DNA of 64,000 nt, taken from assembly GCA_020437105.1 (NCBI GenBank), contig JAGQWR010000039.1:18963-82962 (forward strand), written 5' to 3'. Shown here one piece after another: positions 29,401-36,294 of the stretch (its first letter is position 1; each line of letters begins with the position of its first letter). The notes beneath the pieces were generated by a model. The model had not been told where the DNA came from. It did no database searches and was given only the letters and a program-made list of their open reading frames with translations. Made by a program: the position numbers and the translations under genes. This DNA is from Saprospiraceae bacterium (GTDB lineage Bacteria; Bacteroidota; Bacteroidia; Chitinophagales; Saprospiraceae).

Positions 29401-32024
29401 CCGGAACAATCTGTAGCCGTCCAGGTGTTGGTGACCACTCCCATGCCCGAGCAATCTGGCAGGGTCGATTGTTCAAAAACAACGTTAATCGCTACATCAC
29501 AATCATCGGTGGCTGTAATCCCCGGATCTCCTGGAACATCCCCAACGCAATCCACTATCAGATCCATCGGCGTTTCTGACAAGCTGGGCGGGATCGTATC
29601 ATTTATGGTTACAACCTGATTGTGCACTGCCGTATTACCTGAACAATCCTGTGCAATAAAGGTCAGCATATACAGGCCTGATCCTTCACAATCCGGAACG
29701 GCTCCCTGCTGCACGATCACGTTAATTTCCTCTCCACAATTATCATAGGCTCCGACTGATTGCAACCAGGCTATTTCTGCATAACAGGTAACGGTCGTAT
29801 CAGCGGGAAGATTTACAAAAACAGGTGTAATCGTATCGTTGATCGTAACTATCTGGCTATAGGAAACAGATTGGTCCTCTGAGTTTTGAACCGTCCAGGT
29901 ATTTGTCACAATGCCCTGTCCGGAACAACCGAAAGGCAGATCTGTTTGAGTAAAAAAGACCGGAATTTGGCCATCACAGGGGTCATATCCCAAAACGCCT
30001 TGTACGCCGGGTACTTCAGAAGCACAATTAACGGTAGTATCCGGTGGCGTGAAGGAAAAATAGGGGCCTGCGTTTACCGGACTTAAAAGAAAGCTACAAG
30101 CGCTTGTGTTATCAGATGCATCTGTGGCACTAAGCGAAACCGTGGTGGCCTGGTCGATCGCCGCACCAGGCATCGGAGTCTGGCTAAACATCGGACTAGC
30201 ATCGCAATTATCCTCTAATCCGACCAACTGGCTGTAATCCGGAATCAGGTACTCACAATTAAGATCCAGATTGACGGTCATATCCTCCGGACAATCAAGT
30301 GTTGGTGGTGTTTCATCGACCAGAAGAAGGTCGAAGGTGCAGTAATTACTATTTCCACAGGCATCGGTGGCGGTCATCGTAATCAGCGTGGCGCCATTTA
30401 ATACAGTGCCCGGAGCCGGAGATTGTGTTATTGCCGGGCTCTGGTCACAGTTATCACCTACTGTGACTTGCGTCGAATAATTGGGCAGCACAAATTGGCA
30501 ATTGACATCCAGGGTTTCCTGCTGTGTTCCCGGACATTCTATACTGGGTGCGGTGGTATCTTCTACCGTAATCAACTGATCCAGGCTGGTACTGTTTCCG
30601 GAAGCATCGGTGGCTGTCCAGGTACGGGTGATGGTATAGCTTTGCGGACAGCCATCAGGGGTAATCGCATCCTGAAACGTAATGAGCGGGGCCGGATCAC
30701 AATTGTCAGAAGCCTGGGCAAATCCTGCACCATCACAGACCTCGTTGTTATCCTGCAAAAGGAGGGTCGTTTCTACCAGTGTTTGGTTGGCTGCACCATC
30801 GCTTAAGCTGAGGCTAAGAGCCGAATTACCCAAATCTGTGCAAGTAAAAGTTTGAGCACTTCCACCGTTTGTGTATGACCAGCTAAGATTGCCTGCCGCG
30901 CAAAGATCGACAGCAGATAAAGCAAAGATGGAAGCAGGCAGATCTATTTCGCGATTGAAAGGAAGGCCGACCACGATTCCGTTTTCGGTAATAGCCAGGG
31001 GAGAACAAATGCCCGGGCCCTGATTACATAAATCAGATTGATCCTGAACCAGAATGAAATTATTGGAAAAAGCCTGGTTGCCGTTTGCGTCGGTCACCCA
31101 AATTTCTACCGGGTAGAGTCCTAATTCGACGCAAGTCAAGTCCAGGTTATTATCCAACTCATCGGAAGAAAAAGAAAAAGTCAATCCCGCTGAAGCACAG
31201 CCATCTAAGCTGGCGAGTTCAAAAAGTGCGGCATCAATCGTGGCGGTACCGGCATCAGGCAGGTTTACAATTAGTCCGTTTCGAAGTATGGGGGTTGGTC
31301 CGCAGCCGTTTCCGGAAGTACAATGATCAATAGGGTCCTGGACTTCTACAAAAGTTTCTACACTGTTCTGAACACCGTTGGCATCTGTTACATATATATA
31401 GAGTAATTGTACTCCGAGGTCATCGCAATTATAAATACGGTTGTTGTCGGTACTAACCGGCGAAAAGGAGAATGTCAGGCTACCACTGGAACATTCGTCA
31501 ATACTGCCCATATCAAACATATCAGCCGTAATACTTGCTGTCTCATTCGCCGAAAGGCTGAGTATTAGTCCATTCCGGATTATTGGAATAGGGCCACAGG
31601 TATTCAGGGGTGGCTGATCATCCTGGCCACAGCTGAGGCTGACGTCCGCCGGAAGGCTTAATGTCGGGGCTGTTTGATCTTCGACCTCTACCATAAAAGT
31701 ACAGGTCGCCGAATTACCGGCCACATCGGTGGCTGTGATGGTTATCATCGTTGCAGCAGTGATAGCGGTCCCGGAGGGTGGATCCTGACTCAACACCGGA
31801 TTGGGATCGCAATCGTCGATAACGCTTACAAGTGATAGATAATCGCCAAGCATGGCGATACAATCTGAATCAAGGGATGCAGTTTGATCTGGTGGACAAG
31901 TGAGTTCTGGTGGAGACGTGTCGGTGTCGCAATCACCAAAAGCAATTGCGGGCAGTACAAAAAGGAGGCAGACAATGCCGGCTTTCATACCGATTCCAGT
32001 AGAACGGGGGATAACGGTTTTCAT
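23451..32024 (-). CDS. Giant HYR-repeat cell-surface protein with T9SS type A sorting domain
   Basis: 2857 residues. Signal peptide (AGIVCLLFVLPAIAFGD). Next come HYR/Ig-like modules with paired Cys (CPPDQTASLDSDC... TATDVAGNSATC). Three copies of a different module of about 100 residues (CGPxPIxRNGL ... VTDANGNQ ... VQD) follow, with a fourth near 2360-2450. More HYR units precede eight tandem modules of about 79 residues (near 650-1290) with the core TNTWTATDCAGN. A long, less regular Ig/HYR region continues to about 2450. Near 2505-2570 are two calcium-loop-like dockerin repeats (DVNAGNGVSTLDMLYIQQH and ADANNSHTISTLDMLAIQK), then a cohesin-like segment (LGCQFGLGFDPAKARILDLKP...LTFSW). The last roughly 85 residues are a T9SS type A domain (GNFPNPFSVATILRF...GKMIVK). 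It is probably a secreted adhesin. Confidence 0.93.
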   Translation of the reverse strand: MKTVIPRSTGIGMKAGIVCLLFVLPAIAFGDCDTDTSPPELTCPPDQTASLDSDCIAMLGDYLSLVSVIDDCDPNPVLSQDPPSGTAITAATMITITATDVAGNSATCTFMVEVEDQTAPTLSLPADVSLSCGQDDQPPLNTCGPIPIIRNGLILSLSANETASITADMFDMGSIDECSSGSLTFSFSPVSTDNNRIYNCDDLGVQLLYIYVTDANGVQNSVETFVEVQDPIDHCTSGNGCGPTPILRNGLIVNLPDAGTATIDAALFELASLDGCASAGLTFSFSSDELDNNLDLTCVELGLYPVEIWVTDANGNQAFSNNFILVQDQSDLCNQGPGICSPLAITENGIVVGLPFNREIDLPASIFALSAVDLCAAGNLSWSYTNGGSAQTFTCTDLGNSALSLSLSDGAANQTLVETTLLLQDNNEVCDGAGFAQASDNCDPAPLITFQDAITPDGCPQSYTITRTWTATDASGNSTSLDQLITVEDTTAPSIECPGTQQETLDVNCQFVLPNYSTQVTVGDNCDQSPAITQSPAPGTVLNGATLITMTATDACGNSNYCTFDLLLVDETPPTLDCPEDMTVNLDLNCEYLIPDYSQLVGLEDNCDASPMFSQTPMPGAAIDQATTVSLSATDASDNTSACSFLLSPVNAGPYFSFTPPDTTVNCASEVPGVQGVLGYDPCDGQIPVFFTQTDLPFGCSGQGIVTNTWTVQNSEDQSVSYSQIVTINDTITPVFVNLPADTTVTCYAEIAWLQSVGAYDNCGEEINVIVQQGAVPDCEGSGLYMLTFIAQDCSGNTAVHNQVVTINDTIPPSLSETPMDLIVDCVGDVPGDPGITATDDCDVAINVVFEQSTLPDCSGMGVVTNTWTATDCSGNETVWTQTISISDHEAPLLSASPADITVDCVEDIPGDQGITATDNCGEILTVVFSQTSLPDCPDNGSVTNTWTVADCAGNTTTHTQTITIDHNQDPLFSAYPADLTVSCAFDVPGDQGVTAMSYCGAELSISFSQTAAPNCVGNGAVVNTWTAADCAGNVAFYSQYVSIVDEEAPVLSAMPANVTVDCVFDVPGNPGITATDNCGEQINVLFSQSGLSTTCPGSGTVTNTWTATDCAGNSTVYVQTITLDDSSAPVFSSLPPGISVNCASAVPGNQGVMATDNCGEQISVVFSQSPLPDCAGNGTVINTWTATDCAGNTATQTQTVSIFDNIIPVLSIKPADIQVECISDVPGSQGVTATDNCDLDVQVVFTQQGLPLQFPNPGPVINTWTATDCAGNQVVHVQTVTVLDNVKPNAVCSSLTVSLDANGQATISGQALGDNSSDNCGITEYLIDNSSFDCSDVGANPVLLTVVDAFGNSKSCTGTVLVIASEACGSPDISNAGGPLIADPCTCRGNGEFDEQVVIGPGGPGQAWQVLTTTLLHPATLQPFAPGTPLLQQADGNGQFIYTLAGVHLDGQGYVLQAVSTFYPGVVLEIANTCYYPDPQILGLDGTFCLYTDPQPLLGDVGGVALVSEVFTINGQPATVFNPLQLGIGTHTIVYTVDAGTATGFDPSDPGCVASVSTQVTVQQTPVGMACNNAITVSTDQNCEALITPDMVLEGSYGCYDDYSVTMTLGINNIGNPVTGAYLGQVLVATVTHLVSGNSCWGLVTVYDQLAPNFDCPTVPAQIACTENAALVPNPVAFDNCTGVTYQLIGEMIVDDEPCGDNTVVLLRTWTATDNYGNTSLPCDQYIEIIRPDDVDFPNDIIWECDQYALYPNITNATPIHGQVAAIQSGTNVINAIGINSGTVLANTGSGIPLDIDGVYCNYGYAFSDQVLATCGSTFQIVRTWTVFDWCTQSVVTSNQAGEDNVQIINVSDLTAPTVSLSPFTVSANVPGVHPMPCTSQDFLNPPVVSDNCHDWTIFIYTPVGEAVYVNGMDGAAGGLIPFPGLELGFHTITYQVVDECNNSTSYNVQIEVIDDIAPVAICDLITDVNLSSNGLAIVPATIFDDGSFDNCGLEYFQVRRLVDHCGIPGNLQFGPNVTFCCNDIAQSPITVQVRMYDYFDNYNDCTVIVNVNDLLPPIVSNCPAPITINCEVYDAQLAAALNTGNYSVLDQFGAPLFFDNCTVVPNYQVSLNINNCSAGTIVRTWSSTDGAGNQSSSCTQIITVAHQSNFAVSFPPTLTVTCTDGQLPDFGYPAIFYDECELVGVSWEDQYFYVVPDACYKIIRTWTVVNWCLYDAFGSDVYDELNEIQEGQDFDGDGDMDSRTYQDGVNNGPGPDGYIVHAQVIKVIDNSAPIFTVPAVDGCIVELDCEKDLVIPYPNVTDDCSEEFEVDINGSFGLFNNVTGPVTIPNVGPGTYLISYSVTDNCGNTAYETVTFEVTDCKLPTPYCLSGADIEIMQTGMIEVFASSLDLGSFDNCPGALSFSFSSDVNDVSNVYTCDDIGFQPIEIWVTDAAGNQDFCETFIVVQDNMMVCNEADIAGQIATEDDDMIANVMVNVNGGMFTELTNASGEYLFTLPVGADYTVAPFYDVNAGNGVSTLDMLYIQQHILGIQLLNSPYKMIAADANNSHTISTLDMLAIQKVVLGLSTSFPNNTSWRFVDAAYVFPVPTNPWFEVFPEVVNFNNLSSDQLAADFIGVKIGDINLSASTNADGPPDQRNFRGSTGLIIQDELLYPGKVYDLELRLDDLSLLGCQFGLGFDPAKARILDLKPALIEKEQVGWFASEGYLTFSWSALQQPVRASGTLCTLQLEVFEPLSAATLFGLLHEPTAAEGYNKQLEVLDLDLRFERLNVSDQLQLLGNFPNPFSVATILRFILPDAGNVRLVITDISGKVIRDQSWLSPKGYQEIRIDELPSGVLFYTLEGPGGKASGKMIVK
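28160..30075 (-). repeat. Eight tandem in-frame repeats of about 240 bp
   Basis: Each unit encodes about 79 residues of the giant protein. Near-identical stretches recur every 235-240 bp (for example the GCTGTCCAGGTATTG-type block near 28220, 28461, 28698, 28938, 29173, 29410), so similarity is retained at nucleotide level in parts. The best-conserved units are the central ones, from about 28380 to 29350. Copy-number change by slippage or recombination is possible. Confidence 0.85.
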
Positions 32025-32586
32025 GGGATATACAAATATTAGTAGTGCCGACAGTGCCGATCACAAAGCTTTCTTCCTTTTAAATAAAGGGAAAAGTAAA
32101 GAAAGAAAAGCTGGTCATTACGCGAGTTTCTAAAAGATGCAGAAACGATCTAGTGAAGGGAATTTAAGATGGATGTGCTTTTGTTTTCGCGTAAGTACGG
32201 TTTTTTAGTAATCGGTTTTTCTGATAAGCACGGTTTTCGGTTTAAGAAACTTAAGTGTAGAATTCGTATCAAAATTAATCATCCTCAGGCACAACTTCAA
32301 CAAAAAATAAAGTCTAAAGAAAAATAACCGGGACTTTTTTAGTAAGCAGCCGTTTTTTGGAGGATGAATTTTGGCAAGTATTTGGTCTTTTGGTTCTAAA
32401 AGTGACAGGATTAGACAAGCTTCATAAGCCTGTTTAACCAAAGGAAAGCCCTAAATTTTGAATGTAATAACAGTTCTAAAACAGCAAAAAGTACAGAAGT
32501 ACATTGTTATGTTTTGGTTAATGACAAAAGTCATTTATAAAATTCAACTCTCTGTGATATTGCTATATTACGATTAATTAGTATAA
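32025..32586. other. Gene-free AT-rich spacer upstream of the giant T9SS gene
   Basis: About 560 bp between the giant gene and the ArsR-type gene. It should contain the promoter of the giant gene. On the minus strand AATATTTG (a 7/8 match to TAnnTTTG) lies about 10-20 nt before its ATG but lacks a well-placed TTG. CGGTTTTT occurs three times near 32200-32240. A minus-strand frame of 78 codons (32205-32441) looks random. No RNA gene or repeat family was recognised. Confidence 0.5.
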
Positions 32587-32612
32587 ATAAAAAGTCCCAT
32601 TTGAGAAGGACT
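32587..32612 (-). terminator. Terminator of the ArsR-type regulator gene
   Basis: On the minus strand AGTCC (32612-32608) pairs with GGACT (32597-32593) and is followed by TTTTATT. It begins 6 nt after the stop codon of the regulator. The stem is short (5-6 bp). Confidence 0.55.
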
Positions 32613-32618
32613 CCTGTT

Positions 32619-32924
32619 TTATTCACTAAAAAGTGCTCCAAAGGTTTTTGCCGCTATACGCCAGTTTTGCTGGTCGATACAATAGCACATATTGGTGCCT
32701 TCTACCCAGCCTTTTATCAGCCCTGCCTGTTTCAATTCTTTGAGGTGTTGCGACACAGTAGGCTGGGAAAGCGGCAATTTCTGGACTAGCTGCCCGAAAA
32801 TACAGGTATCCTGTTTGATCAATTCCTGCAAGATGGCGACCCTGGCAGGATGGCCGATTGCACGTGCCAGCCTGGCCAATTGCAACTGCCCTTCTGAGTA
32901 ACCTGTTTCTTTTGTAGCTCCCAT
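32619..32924 (-). CDS. ArsR-family transcriptional regulator
   Basis: About 101 residues from the ATG at 32924. An upstream in-frame ATG at 33005 would add 27 poorly conserved residues and is not preferred. Winged helix-turn-helix of the ArsR/SmtB type: [66 protein letters not shown]. The classical metal box ELCVCDL is replaced by DTCIFGQLV, with a single Cys, plus a CYC pair in the wing, so metal sensing of the usual ArsR type is doubtful. It is transcribed away from the cytochrome c peroxidase gene; the two share a spacer of about 160 bp, so it may control that gene and itself. Confidence 0.88.
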   Translation of the reverse strand: MGATKETGYSEGQLQLARLARAIGHPARVAILQELIKQDTCIFGQLVQKLPLSQPTVSQHLKELKQAGLIKGWVEGTNMCYCIDQQNWRIAAKTFGALFSE

Positions 32925-33019
32925 ATCAACTGATTGCAATAATACGATAAAAGAACATTGGTCGCAAGACTTAACACTACCTAAAAACAAGTATTTAAGG
33001 TTCATTAGGTCTTTACACC

Positions 33020-33050
33020 TTGGAAAACCATTCCTTCGGTGTTATCTTTA
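33020..33050 (+). promoter_or_regulatory. Promoter of the cytochrome c peroxidase gene
   Basis: TTG (33020-33022), 20-nt spacer, TATCTTTA (33043-33050; last base differs from TAnnTTTG). Transcription would start near 33057, 25 nt before the ATG at 33082. Confidence 0.55.
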
Positions 33051-33081
33051 CGGCCGTGCCCATTAACATGTTATAATCATC

Positions 33082-34422
33082 ATGAATAGAAAACTACTAT
33101 TCATCTCTGCTTTTATTGTCATCTGCCTAGCCCCGCAATGTACAATTGACCAACTTGACGACCCGCTCGATCAGAAGTTGCGTACTACCCTTAATAAGGT
33201 TTCTCCTGATAACGATTATACCCACTATATCCTTCCGGAAAGCCATAATCTGGCTGACATTCCTCAAGATGAAGTAAATAATCCGCTTACCGCTGTCAAG
33301 ATTGAGCTTGGTAAAATGCTCTTTTTTGAAACCGGACTTGCCCTGGCTCCCATCCACGAAGAAGGCCGCGAATCATATTCCTGTGGTACCTGCCACGTAC
33401 CTTCAGCCTGTTTTATGCCCGGACGCGAACAAGGCGTTGCTGATGGTGGCTTCCGTTTTGGTGAAAACGGCGAGGGACGGGAAATTTTAAGTGTATATAA
33501 CGAAGACGAGCTGGATGCACAAGGTGTTCGTCCGCTGGCAATGATAAACCTTGCCTATGTTCCCAACACTACCTGGAACGGTCGTTTTGGGCCGGGTGGT
33601 GTAAACACCGGAACAGAGTATGCCTGGGGAGAAGGATTGGAAGTTAACTTCCTCGGATATGGGGGGCTGGAGACACAAAACATTGAAGGCTTACGCCTGC
33701 ACCGAATGGTAGTCAATAAAGATGTAGTTGACAGCCTGGGATACAAACAATATTTTGATGCTTCTTTTCCGGAAATGGACGAAGAAACCCGTTACTCTGA
33801 GGTTGGCGCCAGTTTTGCCATCTCTGCCTACTTACGATCTATCTTAACCAATAAGGCACCTTTCCAACAATGGCTCAAAGGCAACGATGAAGCCATGACA
33901 GATCCACAAAAACGTGGAGCCCTCTTGTTTTATGGAAAAGCCTTGTGCTACCGCTGCCACAAAGGCCCGGCACTAAACTCCGTAGAATTTTACTCTGTTG
34001 GGGTAAAAGACCTTTATGAAACCGGCAACGCACATGCCACGAGCATAGATGACCCGCGCAATCTGGGTCGTGGATCCTTTACCGGCAATCCGGAAGATAA
34101 CCACAAGTTTAAGGTTCCTCAGCTCTACAATATGGGGGATGTGGCTTTCTTCTTCCACGGTGCCAGCCAGTCGAATCTGCATGATGTGGTCAACTACTTC
34201 AATGATGCGATTCCGGAGAATCCTAATATCCCGGAAGAGCAAATTGCGGTGCAGTTTCACCCGCTTTACCTGACACATGAAGAAGTAGAGGATGTAGTTG
34301 AATTCCTGAAAGGGGGGCTATATGACCCGGATCTGGATCGCTACGTGCCGGATGCTATTCTGAGTGGCAATTGTTTCCCAAACAATGACCCAGCTTCCCG
34401 GGAAGACCTGGGTTGTGACTAG
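33082..34422 (+). CDS. Di-haem cytochrome c peroxidase family lipoprotein
   Basis: 446 residues. The signal sequence ends in a lipobox (LAPQC), so it is likely a periplasm-facing lipoprotein. Two c-type haem sites are visible: C101-GT-C104-H105 and C289-YR-C292-H293. The spacing and the conserved surroundings (ELGKMLFFETGLAL... and GALLFYGKALCYRCHKGPALNS...FKVPQLYNMG) match the bacterial CcpA/MauG superfamily, which reduces hydrogen peroxide with electrons from small cytochromes or performs related oxidations. It diverges from an ArsR-type regulator. No dedicated cytochrome donor is in the window. The start ATG follows a good promoter by 32 nt. Confidence 0.92.
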   Translation: MNRKLLFISAFIVICLAPQCTIDQLDDPLDQKLRTTLNKVSPDNDYTHYILPESHNLADIPQDEVNNPLTAVKIELGKMLFFETGLALAPIHEEGRESYSCGTCHVPSACFMPGREQGVADGGFRFGENGEGREILSVYNEDELDAQGVRPLAMINLAYVPNTTWNGRFGPGGVNTGTEYAWGEGLEVNFLGYGGLETQNIEGLRLHRMVVNKDVVDSLGYKQYFDASFPEMDEETRYSEVGASFAISAYLRSILTNKAPFQQWLKGNDEAMTDPQKRGALLFYGKALCYRCHKGPALNSVEFYSVGVKDLYETGNAHATSIDDPRNLGRGSFTGNPEDNHKFKVPQLYNMGDVAFFFHGASQSNLHDVVNYFNDAIPENPNIPEEQIAVQFHPLYLTHEEVEDVVEFLKGGLYDPDLDRYVPDAILSGNCFPNNDPASREDLGCD

Positions 34423-34449
34423 GCTGCTTAAAAAACTCCGCTTTTTTGA

Positions 34450-34621
34450 TTCTGAAAAATAGTCCCTGCCACTAGCAGCGACAGGGACTCGTCATATAAA
34501 ACTATGGCATTATCCAAATGGGAAAAGACGCTATAGTCACGAGGACTTCGCATCCAGGGGGGATATCGGTAGTTGGAAAACGCTAGGAATAGCAGATGAT
34601 GGCGTACTTCTCGGCAATAGA
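34450..34621 (-). ncRNA. Candidate minus-strand small RNA of about 170 nt
   Basis: A minus-strand terminator-like hairpin (AGTCCCTG 34489-34482 with CAGGGACT 34468-34461, followed by ATTTTTC) has no protein gene upstream on that strand for several kilobases. A perfect -7 octamer TATATTTG lies at 34635-34628 on the same strand, which would start a transcript near 34621. No TTG is at the right distance. The hairpin could instead serve the cytochrome peroxidase gene on the plus strand, but there it is followed by CGTCATAT rather than a T-run. No known RNA family recognised. Confidence 0.3.
34461..34489 (-). terminator. Terminator-like hairpin after the cytochrome c peroxidase gene
   Basis: 8-bp perfect stem AGTCCCTG/CAGGGACT with a 13-nt loop, 38 nt past the plus-strand stop codon. 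The T-run is on the minus-strand side, so orientation is uncertain. Confidence 0.5.
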
Positions 34622-34800
34622 ATAGTTCAAATATAGGAATTTTTTTTATACGAAATATTTTCTTTTGTTAAATGGCTACTATAAAGGCTTGTTAACAGCT
34701 CCTGCCCCATTACTTATCACTGCCAAATATCACCGCCGACAATGACTCTTGTCACCCCACCCGGAGCAAGTCCACCTTATCTTTATGTCAGCATAAAAAA

Positions 34801-34892
34801 TGACAGTGTTCGAATATTCGTGGTGAAGCAAGCACCACATAGTTCAATGGGTTTTTGATGAGCGGTTATCTTGGTGGATAACCGCTTTTTTT
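34801..34892 (+). ncRNA. Terminated leader or small RNA upstream of NDH-2
   Basis: Plus-strand intrinsic terminator: AGCGGTTATC (34861-34870) with GATAACCGCT (34877-34886) and a T-run to 34892, 66 nt before the ndh ATG. Immediately upstream is a second small stem (TGGTG...CACCA, about 34820-34837). The previous plus-strand gene ends 440 bp earlier and has its own hairpin, so this terminator ends either a short RNA or a leader of ndh. TATCTTTA near 34770 is a possible -7 element (7/8 match), but its TTG is 26 nt away. Confidence 0.35.
34861..34892 (+). terminator. Intrinsic terminator upstream of ndh
   Basis: Perfect 10-bp stem with a 6-nt loop followed by seven T residues, between the cytochrome c peroxidase and NDH-2 genes. 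Confidence 0.75.
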
Positions 34893-34958
34893 GTTCGATT
34901 TTTAGCAAAAAAAACTGCCTTTTTCCGATCTTCTGCTGCCCATATTTGTTCTTTAAAT

Positions 34959-36272
34959 ATGACAGTCAGATTACCCAATTCGAAAAACCCACGTGTCGTC
35001 ATTATCGGAGCCGGTTTTGGCGGCATGGAACTGGCCAAAAAATTGCGCAACAGCCCTTTTCAGGTCATCTTGCTCGACAAGAATAATTACCACAACTTTC
35101 AACCCCTGCTCTACCAGGTCGCTACCGGCGGACTCGAGCCCGACAGTATCGCTTACCCGATCCGGAAGGTCTTTCGGGGCGTTAAGAATGTATCCTTCCG
35201 AATGGCAGAGGTACAGCACATTGACGCGGCCGACAAATGCCTGCATACCAACATCGGTAAAATAAGCTACGATTACCTCGTGATCGCCTCAGGAAGTAAA
35301 ACCAATTACTTCAATTTTGAATCGATCAGCGATCAGTTTATGCCCCTCAAAAGCGTACCCGATGCCCTGAATCTGCGCAGCTTCATTTTGCAAAACTTTG
35401 AAGAAGCCATTTCTTCCGTTGACAGCGACGACCGCGAAGAACTGATCAATATCGCTATAGTAGGCGCAGGCCCCACCGGAGTAGAACTTGCCGGTGCACT
35501 CGGCGAAATGAAAAAATATATCTTCCCAAAAGATTATCCCGAACTCGACTTGAGTCGAATGCGTATTTTGCTTTTTGAAGCCGCCGATCGGGTACTCGGT
35601 GTGATGTCGGAAGAAGCTTCCAAAAAAGCGGAGGAGTATGTGCGCCAATTTGAGGTGGAGATTTACCTCAATACGGTAGTCAGCGAATACGCCGATTCCA
35701 TTCTCACCACTAAAGACGGACAAACATTTCGTACCGACACCATTATCTGGACAGCCGGTGTGCAGGGGAATCAACCGAAAGGCCTTGACCCTAAAAGCCT
35801 GGCCAAAGGAAATCGCATTCTGGTAAACAGTTTCAACCAGGTTTCCGGCTACGCAGATATTTTTGCGATTGGCGATATCGGAGCCATGATCAGCGAAGCC
35901 ACCCCAAAGGGGCACCCCATGGTAGCCCCTGTAGCAATGCAGCAAGCAGACCTGCTCGCCAAAAACCTGGTGCTGCTGGAAGCTAAAAAACCACTAAAAG
36001 AATTTGTTTACAAGGACAAGGGCAGCATGGCTACAATCGGAAGAAACCGGGCGGTAGTTGACCTGCCTAACTTCAAATTTCAGGGCTTCTTTGCCTGGTG
36101 GGTTTGGATGTTTGTCCACATCATTTCCCTGATCGGGTTCCGCAACAAACTCGCCACACTTTGGGGCTGGGCATACAATTATCTAACCTATGATCGCGCC
36201 ATGCGGCTGATCATCCGACCCTATAAAAAACAGGAATTTATTAAAATGGAAGAGGAGGGTAATCCGAATTAA
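34959..36272 (+). CDS. ndh: Type II NADH:quinone oxidoreductase
   Basis: 437-residue FAD protein that passes electrons from NADH to quinone without pumping protons; peripheral on the cytoplasmic side of the inner membrane. The N-terminal FAD motif is VVIIGAGFGGMELAKKL (GAGFGG at 17-22). The central NAD motif is IAIVGAGPTGVELAGAL near 164-180. YADIFAIGDIG near 300 is the second FAD signature, and PVAMQQADLLAKNL contains the quinone-site AQQ-like element (here MQQ). A hydrophobic stretch near the C-terminus (GFFAWWVWMFVHIISLIGF) provides the membrane anchor. It is followed 22 nt later by an MFS gene, probably in one transcript. Confidence 0.95.
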   Translation: MTVRLPNSKNPRVVIIGAGFGGMELAKKLRNSPFQVILLDKNNYHNFQPLLYQVATGGLEPDSIAYPIRKVFRGVKNVSFRMAEVQHIDAADKCLHTNIGKISYDYLVIASGSKTNYFNFESISDQFMPLKSVPDALNLRSFILQNFEEAISSVDSDDREELINIAIVGAGPTGVELAGALGEMKKYIFPKDYPELDLSRMRILLFEAADRVLGVMSEEASKKAEEYVRQFEVEIYLNTVVSEYADSILTTKDGQTFRTDTIIWTAGVQGNQPKGLDPKSLAKGNRILVNSFNQVSGYADIFAIGDIGAMISEATPKGHPMVAPVAMQQADLLAKNLVLLEAKKPLKEFVYKDKGSMATIGRNRAVVDLPNFKFQGFFAWWVWMFVHIISLIGFRNKLATLWGWAYNYLTYDRAMRLIIRPYKKQEFIKMEEEGNPN

Positions 36273-36294
36273 ATTGCGTTAATTTATCCCCGAA

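Noticed and set aside
28160..30075. Regular repeats resembling an array (CRISPR-like spacing)
   Set aside because: Units are about 240 bp, in frame inside a coding sequence, and diverge like protein modules; no cas genes are present.
32205..32441. 78-codon minus-strand frame in the spacer upstream of the giant gene
   Set aside because: Composition is Leu/Phe/Lys-rich as expected from AT-rich noise; no motif, no promoter.
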